Below are positions 23,471 to 34,849 of a stretch of 64,000 nt of DNA, one piece after another. Numbering within the stretch: position 1 is the stretch's first letter; each line of letters opens with the position of its first letter. The translations under genes were made by a program, and so were the position numbers. The notes beneath the pieces are model-generated. The model was given only the letters and a program-made list of their open reading frames with translations, ran no database searches and was not told the origin of the DNA. The DNA comes from Distichodus sexfasciatus. Lineage: Eukaryota > Chordata > Actinopteri > Characiformes > Distichodontidae. The stretch is from the NCBI GenBank assembly GCA_032718565.1, contig JAVGVS010000625.1, positions 48,501 through 112,500 on the forward strand. Direction: 5' to 3'.

Positions 23471-24010
23471 GCTGCCTGTCAAAACCCCACCGAGACCCCG
23501 CGATGACACAAGCTGAACACTGCAAAACCACCAGCCCCGCTTTCCGGACCTTACTTCACCTACAAACCTAGTCCTTACTCTGATTCCCTTCCTCCCTGGT
23601 TAAATAAGGGCCCGAGTTCTGAGAAAAAGAGAGAAAGTAAGAGGGAGAGCACAAACCGGCGCCTCGACTTCGCTTTAGCCGGCTAAGAACAAGCTAGCCT
23701 CAGTCAGTCAGTCAGTCAGTCACAGAGCTAGCTGGAAAACAACCATGATTTTTTGCGCTTCTACTCGAAACGTAGTTCCACATCTGGACGGGACAGCTGT
23801 AGGAAATCGGCGTTAGCTGCCCACATCGTAAAAACCGTTTTCAATGGCGACTTTTCGTGAGGTTTTGAATCAAATCGCGCACCGAGTAAAATCCAAAAAA
23901 TAACTGGCGAAAGCCTGTAGCGGCGCTTGTAACGCCTCAGACCTGTGACGCCACCGATGACGCGTGAAGCTGCCTCATGGCGCACCTGCACCACGTGACT
24001 TAGACTGGAT
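23471..24010 (-). promoter_or_regulatory. ipo13 5' UTR and probable promoter
   Basis: The region upstream of the ipo13 ATG is richer in CpG than its surroundings. It contains an Ets-like CTTTCCGGACC (23,540s), a (CAGT)n run near 23,698-23,720, TGACGCGTGA near 23,957 and the E-box CACCACGTGACTT near 23,990. No TATA box stands out at an obvious position. The transcription start cannot be fixed from sequence. Confidence 0.45.
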
Positions 24011-24264
24011 TTTTGGGGTTTGAAACCTAGAGCGGGATTTTAAAAATTAGTATCATCGTAATAAATAAATTTTAAAAAAGATAATTATGTCTTAATAAAA
24101 CCTAAAAATGTCTTCATGAGGCGTCACATTACCGTCATTATATTCAGCCGGCCTACTACATAGCGATTAGGAGGACTCGGATAGCGCCTGATTAAAAATA
24201 AAAACATAAAAAATAAAATAATTTAAAACATAAAAAACTATAGAATTTACAAGAAAGATAAAGT

Positions 24265-24265
24265 A

Positions 24266-24316
<51 letters not shown>
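24265..24316. repeat. (GATA)n microsatellite
   Basis: About 13 uninterrupted GATA units. Confidence 0.95.
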
Positions 24317-24317
<1 letters not shown>

Positions 24318-24449
24318 GAAATAAGCAATATAAAAAGAAATAAGACCATAAAAAGAAACAATCTGTTTCCGACACAGTCAGAATAGCAGTGTTGCTGATT
24401 TTTTTTTTTAAAGATTTTTTTAAAATAACTGATTCGTTTATTTAAAAAT

Positions 24450-24523
24450 ATTAAATACATCTCCTTATGGCGCACCGAGTTGCTGTACTGGAACTCGGTG
24501 CGCCATAACGATATGTATTTAAT
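24450..24523. repeat. Near-perfect palindrome, 32-bp arms
   Basis: Left arm 24450-24481 and right arm 24492-24523 are complementary at 30 of 32 positions, around a 10-nt spacer (GCTGTACTGG). The inner 17 bp of each arm (CGCACCGAGTT side) are perfect. It could form a cruciform or a long hairpin if transcribed. Confidence 0.85.
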
Positions 24524-25274
24524 GAATATGTATATTGGAAATACTTTATTTTTTATATTTTTGTTATAATTCGTCTTAGGAATGAACCAGAAAGCTTTAC
24601 ACTACGTGTTTTACTTGTATGTTGTATAAATACCGATGTGACAAATAAAGAATCTTGAATGTTCCTTTTATACCATTTTCTGTTGCGTACTGCTGGATAA
24701 ACGTTTCAATTTCTACGCTAACAATTGTTAATAAAACAATTATAAAATTATTATTACCATAAAAACTTTTCATTGTTATGCGACCTTAAACGACGTCAAA
24801 AGGGTCCATCGTGTTGCCCGCTGGGAAACAGAGTTTATTTGAAATTGAACGTGCTTTACTTTGTTGTGAAGTGTGTTAGCGACTTCTTGTGGTTTCTTCT
24901 AAACACTGCATGTGTAAATCGTCACATTTTACAAAGCCTAAAGGTTTCTTATTTCTGCTAAGAAGCTGTTTTTTATTTTATCATGCCTAGACTGTGTAAT
25001 TCAATTCTTTAAGGACTGGAATAATAAAATAAAGAAATAAATCAAAACATTAGCTTGCGCCTGCTTGCCATTTAATATGAACACGTTCCTCTATATATTT
25101 TTTTAGATCTTTAACTTTAGTTTCTGTTAAAGTTCCTTTCTTTAAATGTCTTAAATTCTATTCTTAAATTACACAGTCTATGGCAAGATATACAGGCCAA
25201 AAAGTTTGGTATAGTATATTTTCGAATCTGTGCACTTGGTTTAGTCGTAACTCTATGGCACCTCTCACATCACT

Positions 25275-25276
<2 letters not shown>
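24524..25276. other. AT-rich intergenic sequence
   Basis: Contains the retroelement-like tail ACAAATAAAGAATCTTGAAT near 24,640-24,660. No gene seen. Confidence 0.35.
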
Positions 25277-25316
<40 letters not shown>

Positions 25317-25318
25317 TA
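25277..25318. repeat. (AAT)n microsatellite
   Basis: About 13 TAA/AAT units, continuing imperfectly to about 25335. Confidence 0.95.
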
Positions 25319-25429
25319 ATAAATAATAATAATGATATTAGTGATGATGATGTCTTCATTATGGGTTGGAGGCGTGTTTATGCTCGCTTTCCCTCTCTAG
25401 TTTGGGTGCGAGTTTCCAGCCTCTTTTTC

Positions 25430-25790
25430 TTCGCTATTATTGGTAAAGGTCGGTCTGGTTTGCCTGTCTCCGTGCGATGTAAACGCTCCGCCTTTCGTGT
25501 GACTTTGTGGCTCCACGCAAAAAAAGCCCTCAAACCTCAAACGCTTGATTCGGAGGAGTCGCGATGGTGACGTTTTACTGTTTGACGAAAACGCTTGCTC
25601 CAAGTTTGCCTAAAAGTTGTATCTCCTTCCCCAAACTTGGGAAGAATAAACATCCTGTAGGTTTCTCCCTCGCAGCTTCTTCATCTTCCTCTGCAGGGAA
25701 AACGACATGATACTGGGACGGAAACGCTGCTGCTGCTTGCGCCCTGCTGCTCACTGCTGCTGCTTTGCAGCGAGGAGGTGGTGTCGCATT
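25430..25790 (+). promoter_or_regulatory. Candidate first exon/promoter of the plus-strand gene
   Basis: This is a GC-richer, CpG-containing block in an AT-rich stretch. A frame without its own ATG reads ETLLLLAPCCSLLLLCSEE before GAGGTGGTG, which looks like a signal-peptide core next to a possible donor. In another frame an ATG at 25707 opens MILGRKRCCCLRPA. I cannot decide between them, and no splice link to the exons at 43315 can be shown. Confidence 0.2.
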
Positions 25791-25974
25791 TTTGTTTTTA
25801 ATATATAGTTATATAAATATAATTCATTATGGATGTTGTCGGACTGCGTTGTTCCAAGAAATTTGCATTTGAGTTAATAGGCAACAAGAGTTGTGATGAT
25901 GTGTCACATTTACAGATTTACACGTACACAAGTTATACACATAAGTGCTACCATTACAACATGTAATTGAAGTT

Positions 25975-26420
25975 GGGCTGGGCAATTAATCAGAACGCTT
26001 TTACAGCCTCATCGACATAATCTTGCCATAATGATTATTTTTCATTGTTATTTAAGAAATTACGTTAATATTACTTACAAAAATTAAATGAGATTATATA
26101 CGCCCAGTGCTTTTCCTTCAAATATTTTTTTTTAGTTAAGATAATAATTTGTGTTTTTTAATATGAGTTATAAATATATTTCCTTATGAATGTTCTAAAA
26201 TGTAAAACATAAATTTCCCTTATTATTTAAACAACTACATTAACATTAGTTACCAATACCCACTCTGGTAATATTTTCCCGAGTAAAAACGTACTATTGC
26301 CCAATGTGTTTCTTTCAAATAAATCCCCAAGATAATAGTTGAGCATATTTAACAGAGCAGACCTTGTGAGTGAATACTTGAGAATATAAACTTTAAAAAA
26401 ACCTAAAAAGTTTTTTTCTT
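25975..26420. mobile_element. MITE relic (GGGCTGGGCAATTAATC)
   Basis: It opens TTGGGCTGGGCAATTAATC, and internal GTTGAGCATATTTAACAGAG matches the relic at 10291 and the copy at 62911. Right end not seen. Confidence 0.45.
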
Positions 26421-27135
26421 TTTTTTTTTACATTTACATAACCTGAACGATCCTAAGTGCAATCATTGAACCATCACAACTTGAGGACCATTTGTGGACA
26501 TATAACTGGGTTAAGTTAAGAATCTTACAATAAACTAAAGAATTAAAATAAAATATATACATAAAGTAGAAAATGTACCGGTAGGCTTCTGTGTGCATAT
26601 AACGACGAAACTATGTATGTAAAAGTGCAGTGTGTGTTGTTGTAGAATGAACAAATGCACATACAGTTCTTTAAGGCAGGTGGGTGACATAAGCATAAAC
26701 ATAATCATGGCAGTGTGAAGCAGCAGGTTGGTAACAGTATGGACATGAGTTTGTGTTATATTAAGGAAGTCGTGATGTCTTGATCTGTTTTAAAGGCCGT
26801 CCTATGTGGCATGAGGATAGAAGCTCCCCCTGAGCCTTTCTGTTTTTGCCATGATGTTCCTAATTGATTTCATATATATTTGTAAATATATAACGATATA
26901 CCTTGTTAGCAAAATTGCATCCATTAAATTAAACGATCACTTCTGACTTTTTTGACTTGTTAGAAAAGTCAAACTCTCGAGCCCTTGTTTTTACATTCGT
27001 CACTAATCACAATCTGATAAACTTTTAAGATTTACAGGTTCTTGATAAAGTTGAAAAAATCGATCAAAATGTTTGATCCTTTTGGTACAGCGTTCTCTTT
27101 TTTATATTGCAATGTATATATTGAAATTGAATGAT
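26420..27135. other. Intergenic or upstream intron, no gene seen
   Basis: AT-rich, no supported feature. Confidence 0.35.
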
Positions 27136-27137
27136 TA

Positions 27138-27338
27138 TTTTCATTGTAGACACACCACAGCACAGCACAGTGCAGTTTTGACAAATGGAAACCTCTGCAT
27201 TTGACCATCCGTGAAGAACGAGTGGACAGCTTTCAACAGCGTCCGTGGAAGTACTACGAGGACATTATCTTGCTCATGAGTACCTCAGTGATACCTTACC
27301 GGTCTGGGATTTGAACTGGCGATCTTCTGATCAGAGTG
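27138..27338 (-). mobile_element. tRNA-derived SINE, reversed
   Basis: Reads in reverse CACCACAGCACAGCACAG, TTTGACCATCCGTGAAG, CTTGCTCATGAGTACCTCAG, then a B-box in GATTTGAACTGGCG and the GATCAG head remnant. Confidence 0.7.
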
Positions 27339-27359
27339 TAAAATGCAGGGTTAGTTAAT

Positions 27360-28049
27360 TTGCAGTTTCATACAGTCATGCTGTCAATGCATTTCCTTCT
27401 CTCTCTCTCTCTCTCTCTCTCCCTTCTTTTTCTGTCTCTCTGTTTCTCTCTCTGTCTGGATTTGCTGTGGTTTGTGTATTTCATAATACAGGAAATTTCA
27501 ATAAGACCTTATCAGATGATACATCCTCTTCCTTTCCCTCGTTTTTACTTTCGCTCTAATCCTGCCTTTAGTGCACCAGTGTTCCTTGCATGGGAAAAGA
27601 AACTGGGACTATGCAATTATAATACTGGTGTATTGAAGGGCAGCACTGGAGGTTATTGGCGTAATTACAACCTTACTCTTCCTCCCGCAAATAATAAACA
27701 TGTCTCTCTGGGCGGGTCACACAGCACACGGGCTGGGAGACAGTTAAAAGATGAACCAGTGTCAGTCATGAAGATCAGACTCAGGAACACAGTTCACCGC
27801 AGAGTTTTTTTAACTGCCTCTGTCTGTTTTTACCGGCGTCTACGTTGTCAGCTTGACTTAATAACGCCATACATCTCCACTGCCTCCGTCGCATCTGGCT
27901 TTTTTTTGCTGGCGAGCCCTTTTAGTATGGATGTAGCTGTAAAACTTAGTGCACTTACATCTGTGATTAGCGAACGCTTCAGCGTTGAAAGCCGACAGGA
28001 TTTAATATCAGTTCATCGACTGGCTGGGACATCAAGCGCTGGCGTCTGA
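27360..28049 (+). other. Unassigned long open frame, probably not a gene
   Basis: An ATG-initiated frame of 229 codons. The first 40 residues are Leu/Ser from a (CT)n run. The remaining 190 are not low-complexity but match no family I recognise and show no splice signals in register. It lies on the strand of the downstream stalk-glycoprotein gene. A chance frame or a decayed element is the more likely explanation. Confidence 0.15.
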
Positions 28050-28330
28050 GCGTGATGGTTTTTCCGTCCTGCAGGGCTCTGCAGCTCAGAGTGTTGGGCA
28101 GGGGTGTACGTTTCCTCATGATACAGTGTTATATTGATTCAGTGGACAGCGATTCAATGTTTGCCGGTATCAAAATGCCTGCTATGTCACGATTTGGAAT
28201 TAGGGGGCCAGCGGGCGAAGGTAATATCATATGCTGATTTTGCACAATCACTTCCCTCATCAATTTACAAAAACTAACTAAATACCAATTTGGCGTTGAT
28301 ATGTAAGAACAAGAGAGTGAAAGTTATTCT

Positions 28331-28543
28331 GAACACAGCACAGTGAACCTACAACCAAATGTAGCAGCTGCATTTGACCCATCTGTGAAGGAGCAGTGGT
28401 CGGCAACGCCAGGCAGCGCCGGGGAGCAGTCTTAGGGGACGGTACCTTGCTCATGAGTACCTCAGTTGAATTGTAGCTTTACCGGTCCGGGATTCAAACC
28501 GGCGACCTTCTGATCTGAGCCTTGTACTGCCAACTGCTACATC
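28331..28543 (-). mobile_element. tRNA-derived SINE, reversed
   Basis: Reverse-oriented family words: CATTTGACCCATCTGTGAAGG, CTTGCTCATGAGTACCTCAG, TACCGGTCCGGGATTCAAAC, GCCAACTGCTA. Confidence 0.75.
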
Positions 28544-29275
28544 CCTTCCTCTCACCACCTCTGCTTCTCTCTTTTTTTCTCCTCTTCCTCCCTCTCTCTT
28601 TCTCCTTCTTTCACTCCACCCATCCCTCCCTTCGTCTCCTCTTCCTCCTTTCCCTCTCTCTTTCCGCCCCATTCTCCATCCCTTCCCCCCCTCTCTCTTT
28701 CTCTCTCTCTCTCTTTCTTTCTCTCGCTCTCTCTCGTCATCTCACTCCGTCAGTTCCTCCCTTCCTCTCCTTGTTTTCCCCATCCTACATCCCTTCCTCT
28801 CCGCCACCTCTTTTTCTCTTATTTTATCTTCTTCTCTCACTCTCTCTCTGTCTCTCTCTCTTCCTCCCACTCTCTGTTTCTCCTTCTTTCACTCCACCCA
28901 TCCCTCCCTTCCTCGCCTCTTCCTCCTTTCCCTCTCTCTCCCTCTCCATATTCCTGGTTCTGTCTGACTTTCCTCTCTCTTCCCATCCCTCCATTCCTCC
29001 CCTCTTTCCTCCTGTCTCAGTCCATTTCTTCCTTTGTCTCTCCCTCCCTCCCCTTTCTGTCTCTCACTCTCTCCTCTTCCTCTCTGACTCTCTCCATGAT
29101 CTCTCTCTTTTCTCCCTCTCTCCCTTCCCGTTCTTTAACTCCTTCTTCCCATCTCTCTCTCTGTCTTTCTCTTTATTTCTCAATCCCTCGCTCTCTCTTT
29201 GTCCATTTCTCCTCTTCATTTTCCTCTCTCATCCCCCCATTCTTTCCCTCCCTCTCCTCTCTCTCCTGGCACATG
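28544..29275. repeat. Second polypyrimidine tract
   Basis: About 730 bp of CT-rich sequence. The block CACTCCACCCATCCCTCCCTT near 28613 recurs near 28890, indicating internal duplication. The 318-residue frame across it is a composition artefact. Confidence 0.85.
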
Positions 29276-29640
29276 TCCAAGCAGAGAAAATAGCTGTCTC
29301 TGTGACATTACTCACCCTTTCAAGACATTTGGAGTTGTTTTGTGTAAAACTCCTCTCTCCCTCCCATGATGACTTTCGCACTTTGTCCAACATTCGTCAC
29401 TCAGCGTGGCGCAGCTGCACCTTGATGCCAGGCTTTGTGAGTCGTGCAGTGTTATGGGCTTTTGGAGTGTGTGAGTGATGGCGGTGGCTGGACTCGCTGG
29501 TACAATCGGGGCCTATTTTTAGAGCCGAAACCTCTTTTGTCACCTCCGTGTCCAAGCTGCCGTGACTACTTACTACCCTGCCCACGACTTCTCGTTCCCA
29601 CTTCCAGCGGGGCGCAGGCGATATGACCTCCGTCAATATC
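29276..29640. other. Unique GC-richer block, no gene assigned
   Basis: Balanced composition with a short ATG frame (MAVAGLAGTIGAYF), but nothing recognisable. It may be conserved non-coding or an unrecognised exon. Confidence 0.2.
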
Positions 29641-29735
29641 ACGATTAATTGAACATTTTACCTTGATTACAATTTATGAAAATTCTTTAGTTTTTTATGA
29701 TTTTTTGGGGGTATTTTCTTGAATGATAGTCTCGG
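29641..29735. mobile_element. Relic of the GGGCTGGGCAATA MITE family
   Basis: AATATCACGATTAATTGAAC and ATTTTACCTTGATTACAATT match the family interior (1240-1300). Confidence 0.4.
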
Positions 29736-29737
29736 TT

Positions 29738-29968
29738 CAGAGAACGGCGATGTGGCCGTAACAGTAGCCCTATGATCAGAAGATTACATGAGTTCGATTT
29801 CGGGACTGAGTAGAGGCCACCACTGAAAAGTGCTCCTGGTGAGTGCTGTCCCAAGCTTTTCTCCTGTGTTAACTGCCCTGCTACTTCCGCGGATAATTCG
29901 TTTGGTTGTGGTGCACTGCTGTGCATGCTGTGGTGTGTTCACAATGAGCAATCACTCCTTAAAGTACC
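29738..29968 (+). mobile_element. tRNA-derived SINE
   Basis: Degenerate head GATGTGGCCGTAACAGTAGC, then CTATGATCAGAAGATT, ending GGTTGTGGTGCACTGCTGTG and TGGTGTGTTCACAATGAG. Confidence 0.65.
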
Positions 29969-30004
29969 AGACTAGTAAAAATTACCACTAAAGGTACTCT
30001 GAGC

Positions 30005-30190
30005 AAGATATGACCTCTGCATTTCTGTGAAGGAGCACTGGGCAGCTTTTTAACCTAGTGATCAGTGCTTGGGGGCGGTACCATGCTTTTAAGTACCTCA
30101 ATGGTACCTTTACCAGTCCGGGACTCGCTCCAGCCATCATCCAATCAAGGGGTCAATTCCCTAATCGTTACGGTACCAACTGCTCCACGT
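30005..30190 (-). mobile_element. tRNA-derived SINE, reversed and degenerate
   Basis: TGAAGGAGCACTGGGCAGC, CAGTGCTTGGGGGCGGTACC and TACCAACTGCTCC in reverse orientation. Confidence 0.65.
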
Positions 30191-30690
30191 GTTGTGTTAT
30201 ATTCACAACGACAATTCACCTCACGCTTTAACATAGATATAAACAGAGCATTTATGAAATATATTTCAATTAAAGATTAGGACACTAGAAAGTGGAAAAA
30301 TGTATAAATAGACCCCAGTCTCCACTTTGCTCTGTAGGGCCTGTGTCCCCTGGAAGCACCTATTTTTGATACAAATCCAGAGCGCTAAGCGCCTTCAGCG
30401 GGAAAAAAAACGATGGTGGAGACCACAGAGCTCAGAGCGCTTTGGAGATCCGTTGAACCTTTAGAACAGCGCTTGGCTCGTCAATGTCACTTCTCTCTTG
30501 CTAGCCAATCAAAATCGAGAAGGGGCGGGACATAAACAGTCAGAACTCACTAACAACAATGAGTGTATAGGAGCAGCTGGAGCTTACTGGTTCTGAAACA
30601 CTGCCATTTCTCTCCATTGTAAAGACAATCTCTTTATATCGTCCCAAGCTTCTGAATCTCAAAGCAACCACGTCACACTGTTTACATAAA

Positions 30691-31340
30691 TGTGTGACCC
30701 TCCACGACAAACCAGTAAACGTAAAGAAAATTGTCAAAATTAGGTTATTATTTTATTTCATGAAAGGCATAAATCAAAGCTTCAAAAGCGATACCTATAT
30801 GGAATGAATACTGGGGCGACATATGACTGAGATATCCACATTCAAAAGAAATTCGGGTTTCTCCTGTCCGCCAAGTGAGAAAGCGGAGAAATCTGCCTTT
30901 GAATTGACTATCGCCATGCTCTGAGCGCTTGAATGCGATTATTTCACGTTGCATTCACGGTAGCCTACGCGCTGCATTCAGCCACACGCATAGCCTACCT
31001 GCGTTAGGTTAACTGAACTCGGGAGACGAAGATGGATTCCGGAGAAATATCTTCATGCTAGTCAACCAGTGGATTTACCGTAAATATTGAAGTAGAGCGG
31101 TCAAAACAGAAACTTTTAACATTCTGCTGGAATTGAATTCCTCACCTCAAAGAAAGTCACGTTTTTAGGATGGAAGGAGTAAGTTTTCAACAAATTTATT
31201 CACAACTTAATTTACAGTATAGACCTTCCACTGTTTCAAAACACTAAAACAAAATCAACATTTACCCCCATAACATAAACACTCGTTTTCTCGGAAACTC
31301 ACGTTGCGACAAGCGACTAGTTTTGCTGTAGAGGGTCACA
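30691..31340 (-). mobile_element. TGTGACCCTCCACGGC MITE, copy 2
   Basis: Ends TGTGACCCTCCACGACAAAC and TTTTGCTGTAGAGGGTCACA. The interior is the reverse of copy 1 (AAAGGCATAAATCAAAGCTT at the left side). Slightly more diverged than copies 1 and 3. Confidence 0.75.
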
Positions 31341-31712
31341 AATAAAGAGCGAACAGTGCCGATGGCGCTTTTCGCAGCAGCAACAAAAAGAGTACGGCGT
31401 AAAGAAAGCTCTGAAGTGATTTAGGCAGCTCTCATCGAAAAAAGTGTTTGGTGGACACGGTAACAACGATCTAGGTCAGGCTTCTTTCTCCTAGTTAATA
31501 CTTTAATCATGAATTTTTACGGCTCCTCTCCTGCTAGAGCCGCGTCTCGGTGTTCTGCAGTTATTTCAGCTCATCAGATCAGAGACGGCTGTCTTTCATC
31601 TCTCAACCGGTCTTCAAAACTGCGATTAGCAAAACCCTCTTTGGCAGATCGTGCTGGGTTAAAAGCAAAAAGCTTTTTCAAGGTTGTCCTCGTCCAGGTG
31701 TGTGTGTTTAGT

Positions 31713-31714
<2 letters not shown>

Positions 31715-31747
<33 letters not shown>
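31715..31747. repeat. (TG)n microsatellite
   Basis: About 13 TG units followed by GGTGGGTG. Confidence 0.9.
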
Positions 31748-31749
<2 letters not shown>

Positions 31750-31751
<2 letters not shown>

Positions 31752-32170
31752 ATAATGGCTGGGGCGATCTGGAAGGTGCGGCATGGCGTGGTCATTGCTG
31801 GCCGCAAGTCCAGCGTTGACTAACCACCTTCTCTGCTCCCTTCACGTTCTCTCTCCTCATCCTGCTTTCGTCTTTACCTCCCGTTTTTTAACCGTATAAT
31901 TCACTCTTCAATAAAGCATTCTCATATTCTCCACCAAACTGGCACTAGAGAGTAAGCAACGCCCCTAAAGGACCCATTACGTCTTTCCCATCTGTCTCTC
32001 CTTCCTTTCACTAGCTTTTCTTCCACCTCTGTCACACCCTCCTGCCAGGTTTTCTTCCCTTTTGTCTTTCTTTACACACAAATCCCAGTTCAACAGCACT
32101 GATTCTACCTTGTGTTATTTCAGACTTGCTTTGTTGCAGAGAACTCAGATTGGCTCACGTTAAAGTAAAA
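31750..32170. other. Intergenic/intron, no gene seen
   Basis: CT-rich in places (31,830-32,070). No exon supported. Confidence 0.35.
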
Positions 32171-32171
32171 T

Positions 32172-32215
32172 GGGATGGTGGTGGTGGTCTAGTGGTTGGC
32201 GACTCTCCTCTGAAC
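32172..32215 (+). mobile_element. Head fragment of the GTCTAGTGGTT SINE
   Basis: GATGGTGGTGGTGGTCTAGT and TTGGCGACTCTCCTCTGAAC match the tRNA-like head of the element at 45526. Confidence 0.5.
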
Positions 32216-32244
32216 CAACAATGGCCAGCACTATTGGTGCAGGT

Positions 32245-32465
32245 AGCTGATGTAGCAGTTGAGGTGTTTGCCCCATGATCAGAAGGTCGTTGGTTCGAAT
32301 CCCGGACCAGTAAAGGTACCACCGAGGTACTCATGAGTAAGGTACCCTACCCTACCTGTGTTAGCTGCCCACTGCTCCTTCACGGATGGGTCAAATGCTG
32401 AGGTGACATTTGGTTGTGGTGCACTGTGCTGTACTGTGGTGTGTTCACAATAAAAAAATCTCACT
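32245..32465 (+). mobile_element. tRNA-derived SINE, well preserved
   Basis: Head TGATGTAGCAGTTGAGGTG, B-box GGTTCGAATCC at 32292-32302, then CCGGACCAGTAAAGGTACCA, TGCTCCTTCACGGATGGGTC and tail CTGTGGTGTGTTCACAATAA. Useful as a reference copy because the B-box is canonical. Confidence 0.8.
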
Positions 32466-32870
32466 TTTTGCAGTGGTGCATCCATGCTTTTGAAGCCCTT
32501 TTTCTTTGGAAATGTTGACTGGAACCTGCAAATGGCTGTAGCATCAGGGCCCAAAGGGCATTGGAAAAGAGAAATCCGAAAGTTAAACATGTAAAAATAT
32601 AATGTTGATGGTCTGCACATAAAATATGGATGTTGGTGTATTTTTTACTCACAATAACCCTGAAAATATACAAAAATCATTTAAAGCAGAAAAACAAGTC
32701 GGCAAATATCATGGCATCTGTAAATGTTTGTAAATGGCATCTCAAAAAGAAATGTCAACCGCTATTTTCATTTGTTATGAAAAATAAAATAGATGTTGTT
32801 ATTAGGTCAGATGCAGTTCTCATTATGACCTCAGTAACTTCTCTCATGTTGAGTAAATATATGACCCTCC

Positions 32871-33508
32871 ACGGCAAAACCAGTCGCTTGTCGCAACAGA
32901 GGTTTCCGAGGAAAAGCGAGCGTTTATGTTTAACGTGGGGTAAAATTGCATTTTGTTTTTTAGTGTTTTTGCTGGAAACAGTGGAAGGTCTATACTGTAC
33001 TGTTGTGAATAAATTTGGCTGGAAAGCTTACCCTTTCCATCCTAAAAGCGTGACTTTCTTGGTGAGAATTAAATTCCAGCAGAATGTTAAAGTTTGTGTT
33101 TGACCGCTCTACTTCAATATTTACGCTAAATCCACTGGTTGACTAGCGTGAAGATATTTCTCGGAATCCATCTCCGTCTCGAGATTCAGTTAACCTACGC
33201 AGGTGAGCTATCCGTGTGGCACGTGAATGCGGCGTAGGCTAAGCGTAAATGCTTGTGCTTGTGACCGCACCAGCGTCTGTGAGTGCTCGGCGATAGTCAA
33301 CTTCAAAGGCAGATTCCTTCTCCGTTTCTCACTTGGCGTGACAGGAGAAACCCGACTCCTTTGAATGTTGATATCTCAGTCATATGTCGTCCCATTCATT
33401 CCATATAGGTATCGTTTTGAAGCTTGATTTATGCCCTTTCACGAAAACATAATAACTCAATTTTGGAAATTTGCAACAAGCGACTGTTTTTGCCGTGGAG
33501 GGTCACAA
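32871..33508 (+). mobile_element. TGTGACCCTCCACGGC MITE, copy 3
   Basis: Starts ATGACCCTCCACGGCAAAAC and ends TTTGCCGTGGAGGGTCACA. The interior follows copy 1 closely (GTGGAAGGTCTATACTGTAC, GACTCCTTTGAATGTTGAT). Confidence 0.8.
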
Positions 33509-33509
33509 A

Positions 33510-34070
33510 TAATATTTAGAGATCTTTTATTCCTTTCACTGCTGGCTTGGGGAGGATGATGCTGATGTGCCTACATATTTCATCTCTTTCATTTGTTATA
33601 TAAACATTCTAAGAAACATCTCTTGTTGTGTCCTTCCCATACCTTCATTTCTGGTCTTTCAGTCATCATAAAGAAGTGCCCTTAACTGTTTGGAAAGGCT
33701 ATAAATAGTCTTTGTCGAGGACTTTTACCCTTCTGCCATGTCGAGTGCATGCAGAAGAGCGTCTTACTGTAGAAACCGGAGTTATCAGACAGAGAATGGA
33801 GAAGTGAGATGACAAGGCCAAAGGTGCGGAAAGAGAAAAATGAGTGAGTATCAGTGAAGAGGAAAAGGGCAGAGCGAAACATTGCCAGCCTCGGAGAGCT
33901 GACACACTTTTCCTCAACCTCCGCCTCGCCGTCTCCGCTCACTCCAGCGAGAGATCTCGGCAAATGCCACCACAAACCCTCGCACACTGCCAAATTGTTC
34001 CTTCCCACTATTTTTGGAAATGTAGTGGCAGACAAGGGACTTTATTTTGAGAGCTTCCGCGAGGAGCATT
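33510..34070. other. Unique sequence, no gene assigned
   Basis: 33,840-34,060 is balanced in composition with Ser/Pro-coding frames but has no splice-supported exon. Confidence 0.25.
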
Positions 34071-34072
34071 GG

Positions 34073-34200
34073 GCCTCATTCACCAGTGTCATCTTAAGAA
34101 TTTTCTTAAAGTTGTTCTTAAGAAATTTGCAAAGAATAATCTACGTGGGATTCATGTCGTGCTCTTAAGCAGCAGAATTGTCCCAGGTCTTCGTAATTTC
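34073..34200. mobile_element. PIF/Harbinger-like end fragment
   Basis: TGGGCCTCATTCACCAGTG with TTCTTAAGAA repeats resembles the GGGCCCTCATTTATCA end of the element at 58895. Confidence 0.35.
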
Positions 34201-34202
34201 AC

Positions 34203-34275
34203 ATTTACAGCATTTGGTAGATGATGGTAGTGCTGTTGGATTCGAACCCATGACCTCTTGGTCTAGAGGCGGCTA
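34203..34275 (-). mobile_element. GTCTAGTGGTT SINE fragment, reversed
   Basis: GTTGGATTCGAACCCATGAC and TCTTGGTCTAGAGGCGGC are the reversed B-box and loop region of the second SINE family. Confidence 0.5.
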
Positions 34276-34277
34276 AA

Positions 34278-34495
34278 GTGAGTGAATATTTGTCATTGTG
34301 ACCACACCACAGCACAGTGCACTTGACCCATCCGTGAAGGAGCAGTGGGCAGCTAACAAGCGACCGGGGAGCAGTGCTTGGGGGACGGTACCTTGCTCAT
34401 GAGTACCTCAGTGGTAACTTCACTGGCCCTGGATTCGAACCTGCGACCTTCTGATCATGGGGCAAACACCCTACCGTTATGCCACCAACCGCTAG
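34278..34495 (-). mobile_element. tRNA-derived SINE, reversed, well preserved
   Basis: ATTTGTCATTGTGACCACAC, CACTTGACCCATCCGTGAAGG, CTTGCTCATGAGTACCTCAG, GGATTCGAACCTGCGACC, GGGGCAAACACCCTACCG. Confidence 0.8.
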
Positions 34496-34849
34496 TACCC
34501 TAACCGCCATCACCCGTTGAAAGCACCTGACAGTTCTTCTGAATTAGCATAGGGAAACGCCCCGTGATGTCCCATAAAAGGCCATGAGACTCTAGCGCTG
34601 TGTGCAAAAAGTTGGGCCGAGAAGAACGTCAGAGAGAGACACACTGATAGTCGTCGTGCCGAAATCAGCACAGCTACCGAAAAAAGCAGCCCCATCGCAG
34701 GAGCAAGCATTTGACGATAGTCACCTTACTACAAATAAACGTAGAGAGGATTAGCGTCTAATACACTTCCACATTGAGTAAACGCCAAAAAGGAGCAAAA
34801 TGTTCTTGATCCCTCAAAATGCAGAGTTTAATCCAAACGTTTAAGTGTG

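Noticed and set aside
28522..29478. 318-residue plus-strand Ser/Leu/Pro frame
   Set aside because: Encoded by a CT-rich low-complexity tract, with no domain or splice logic.
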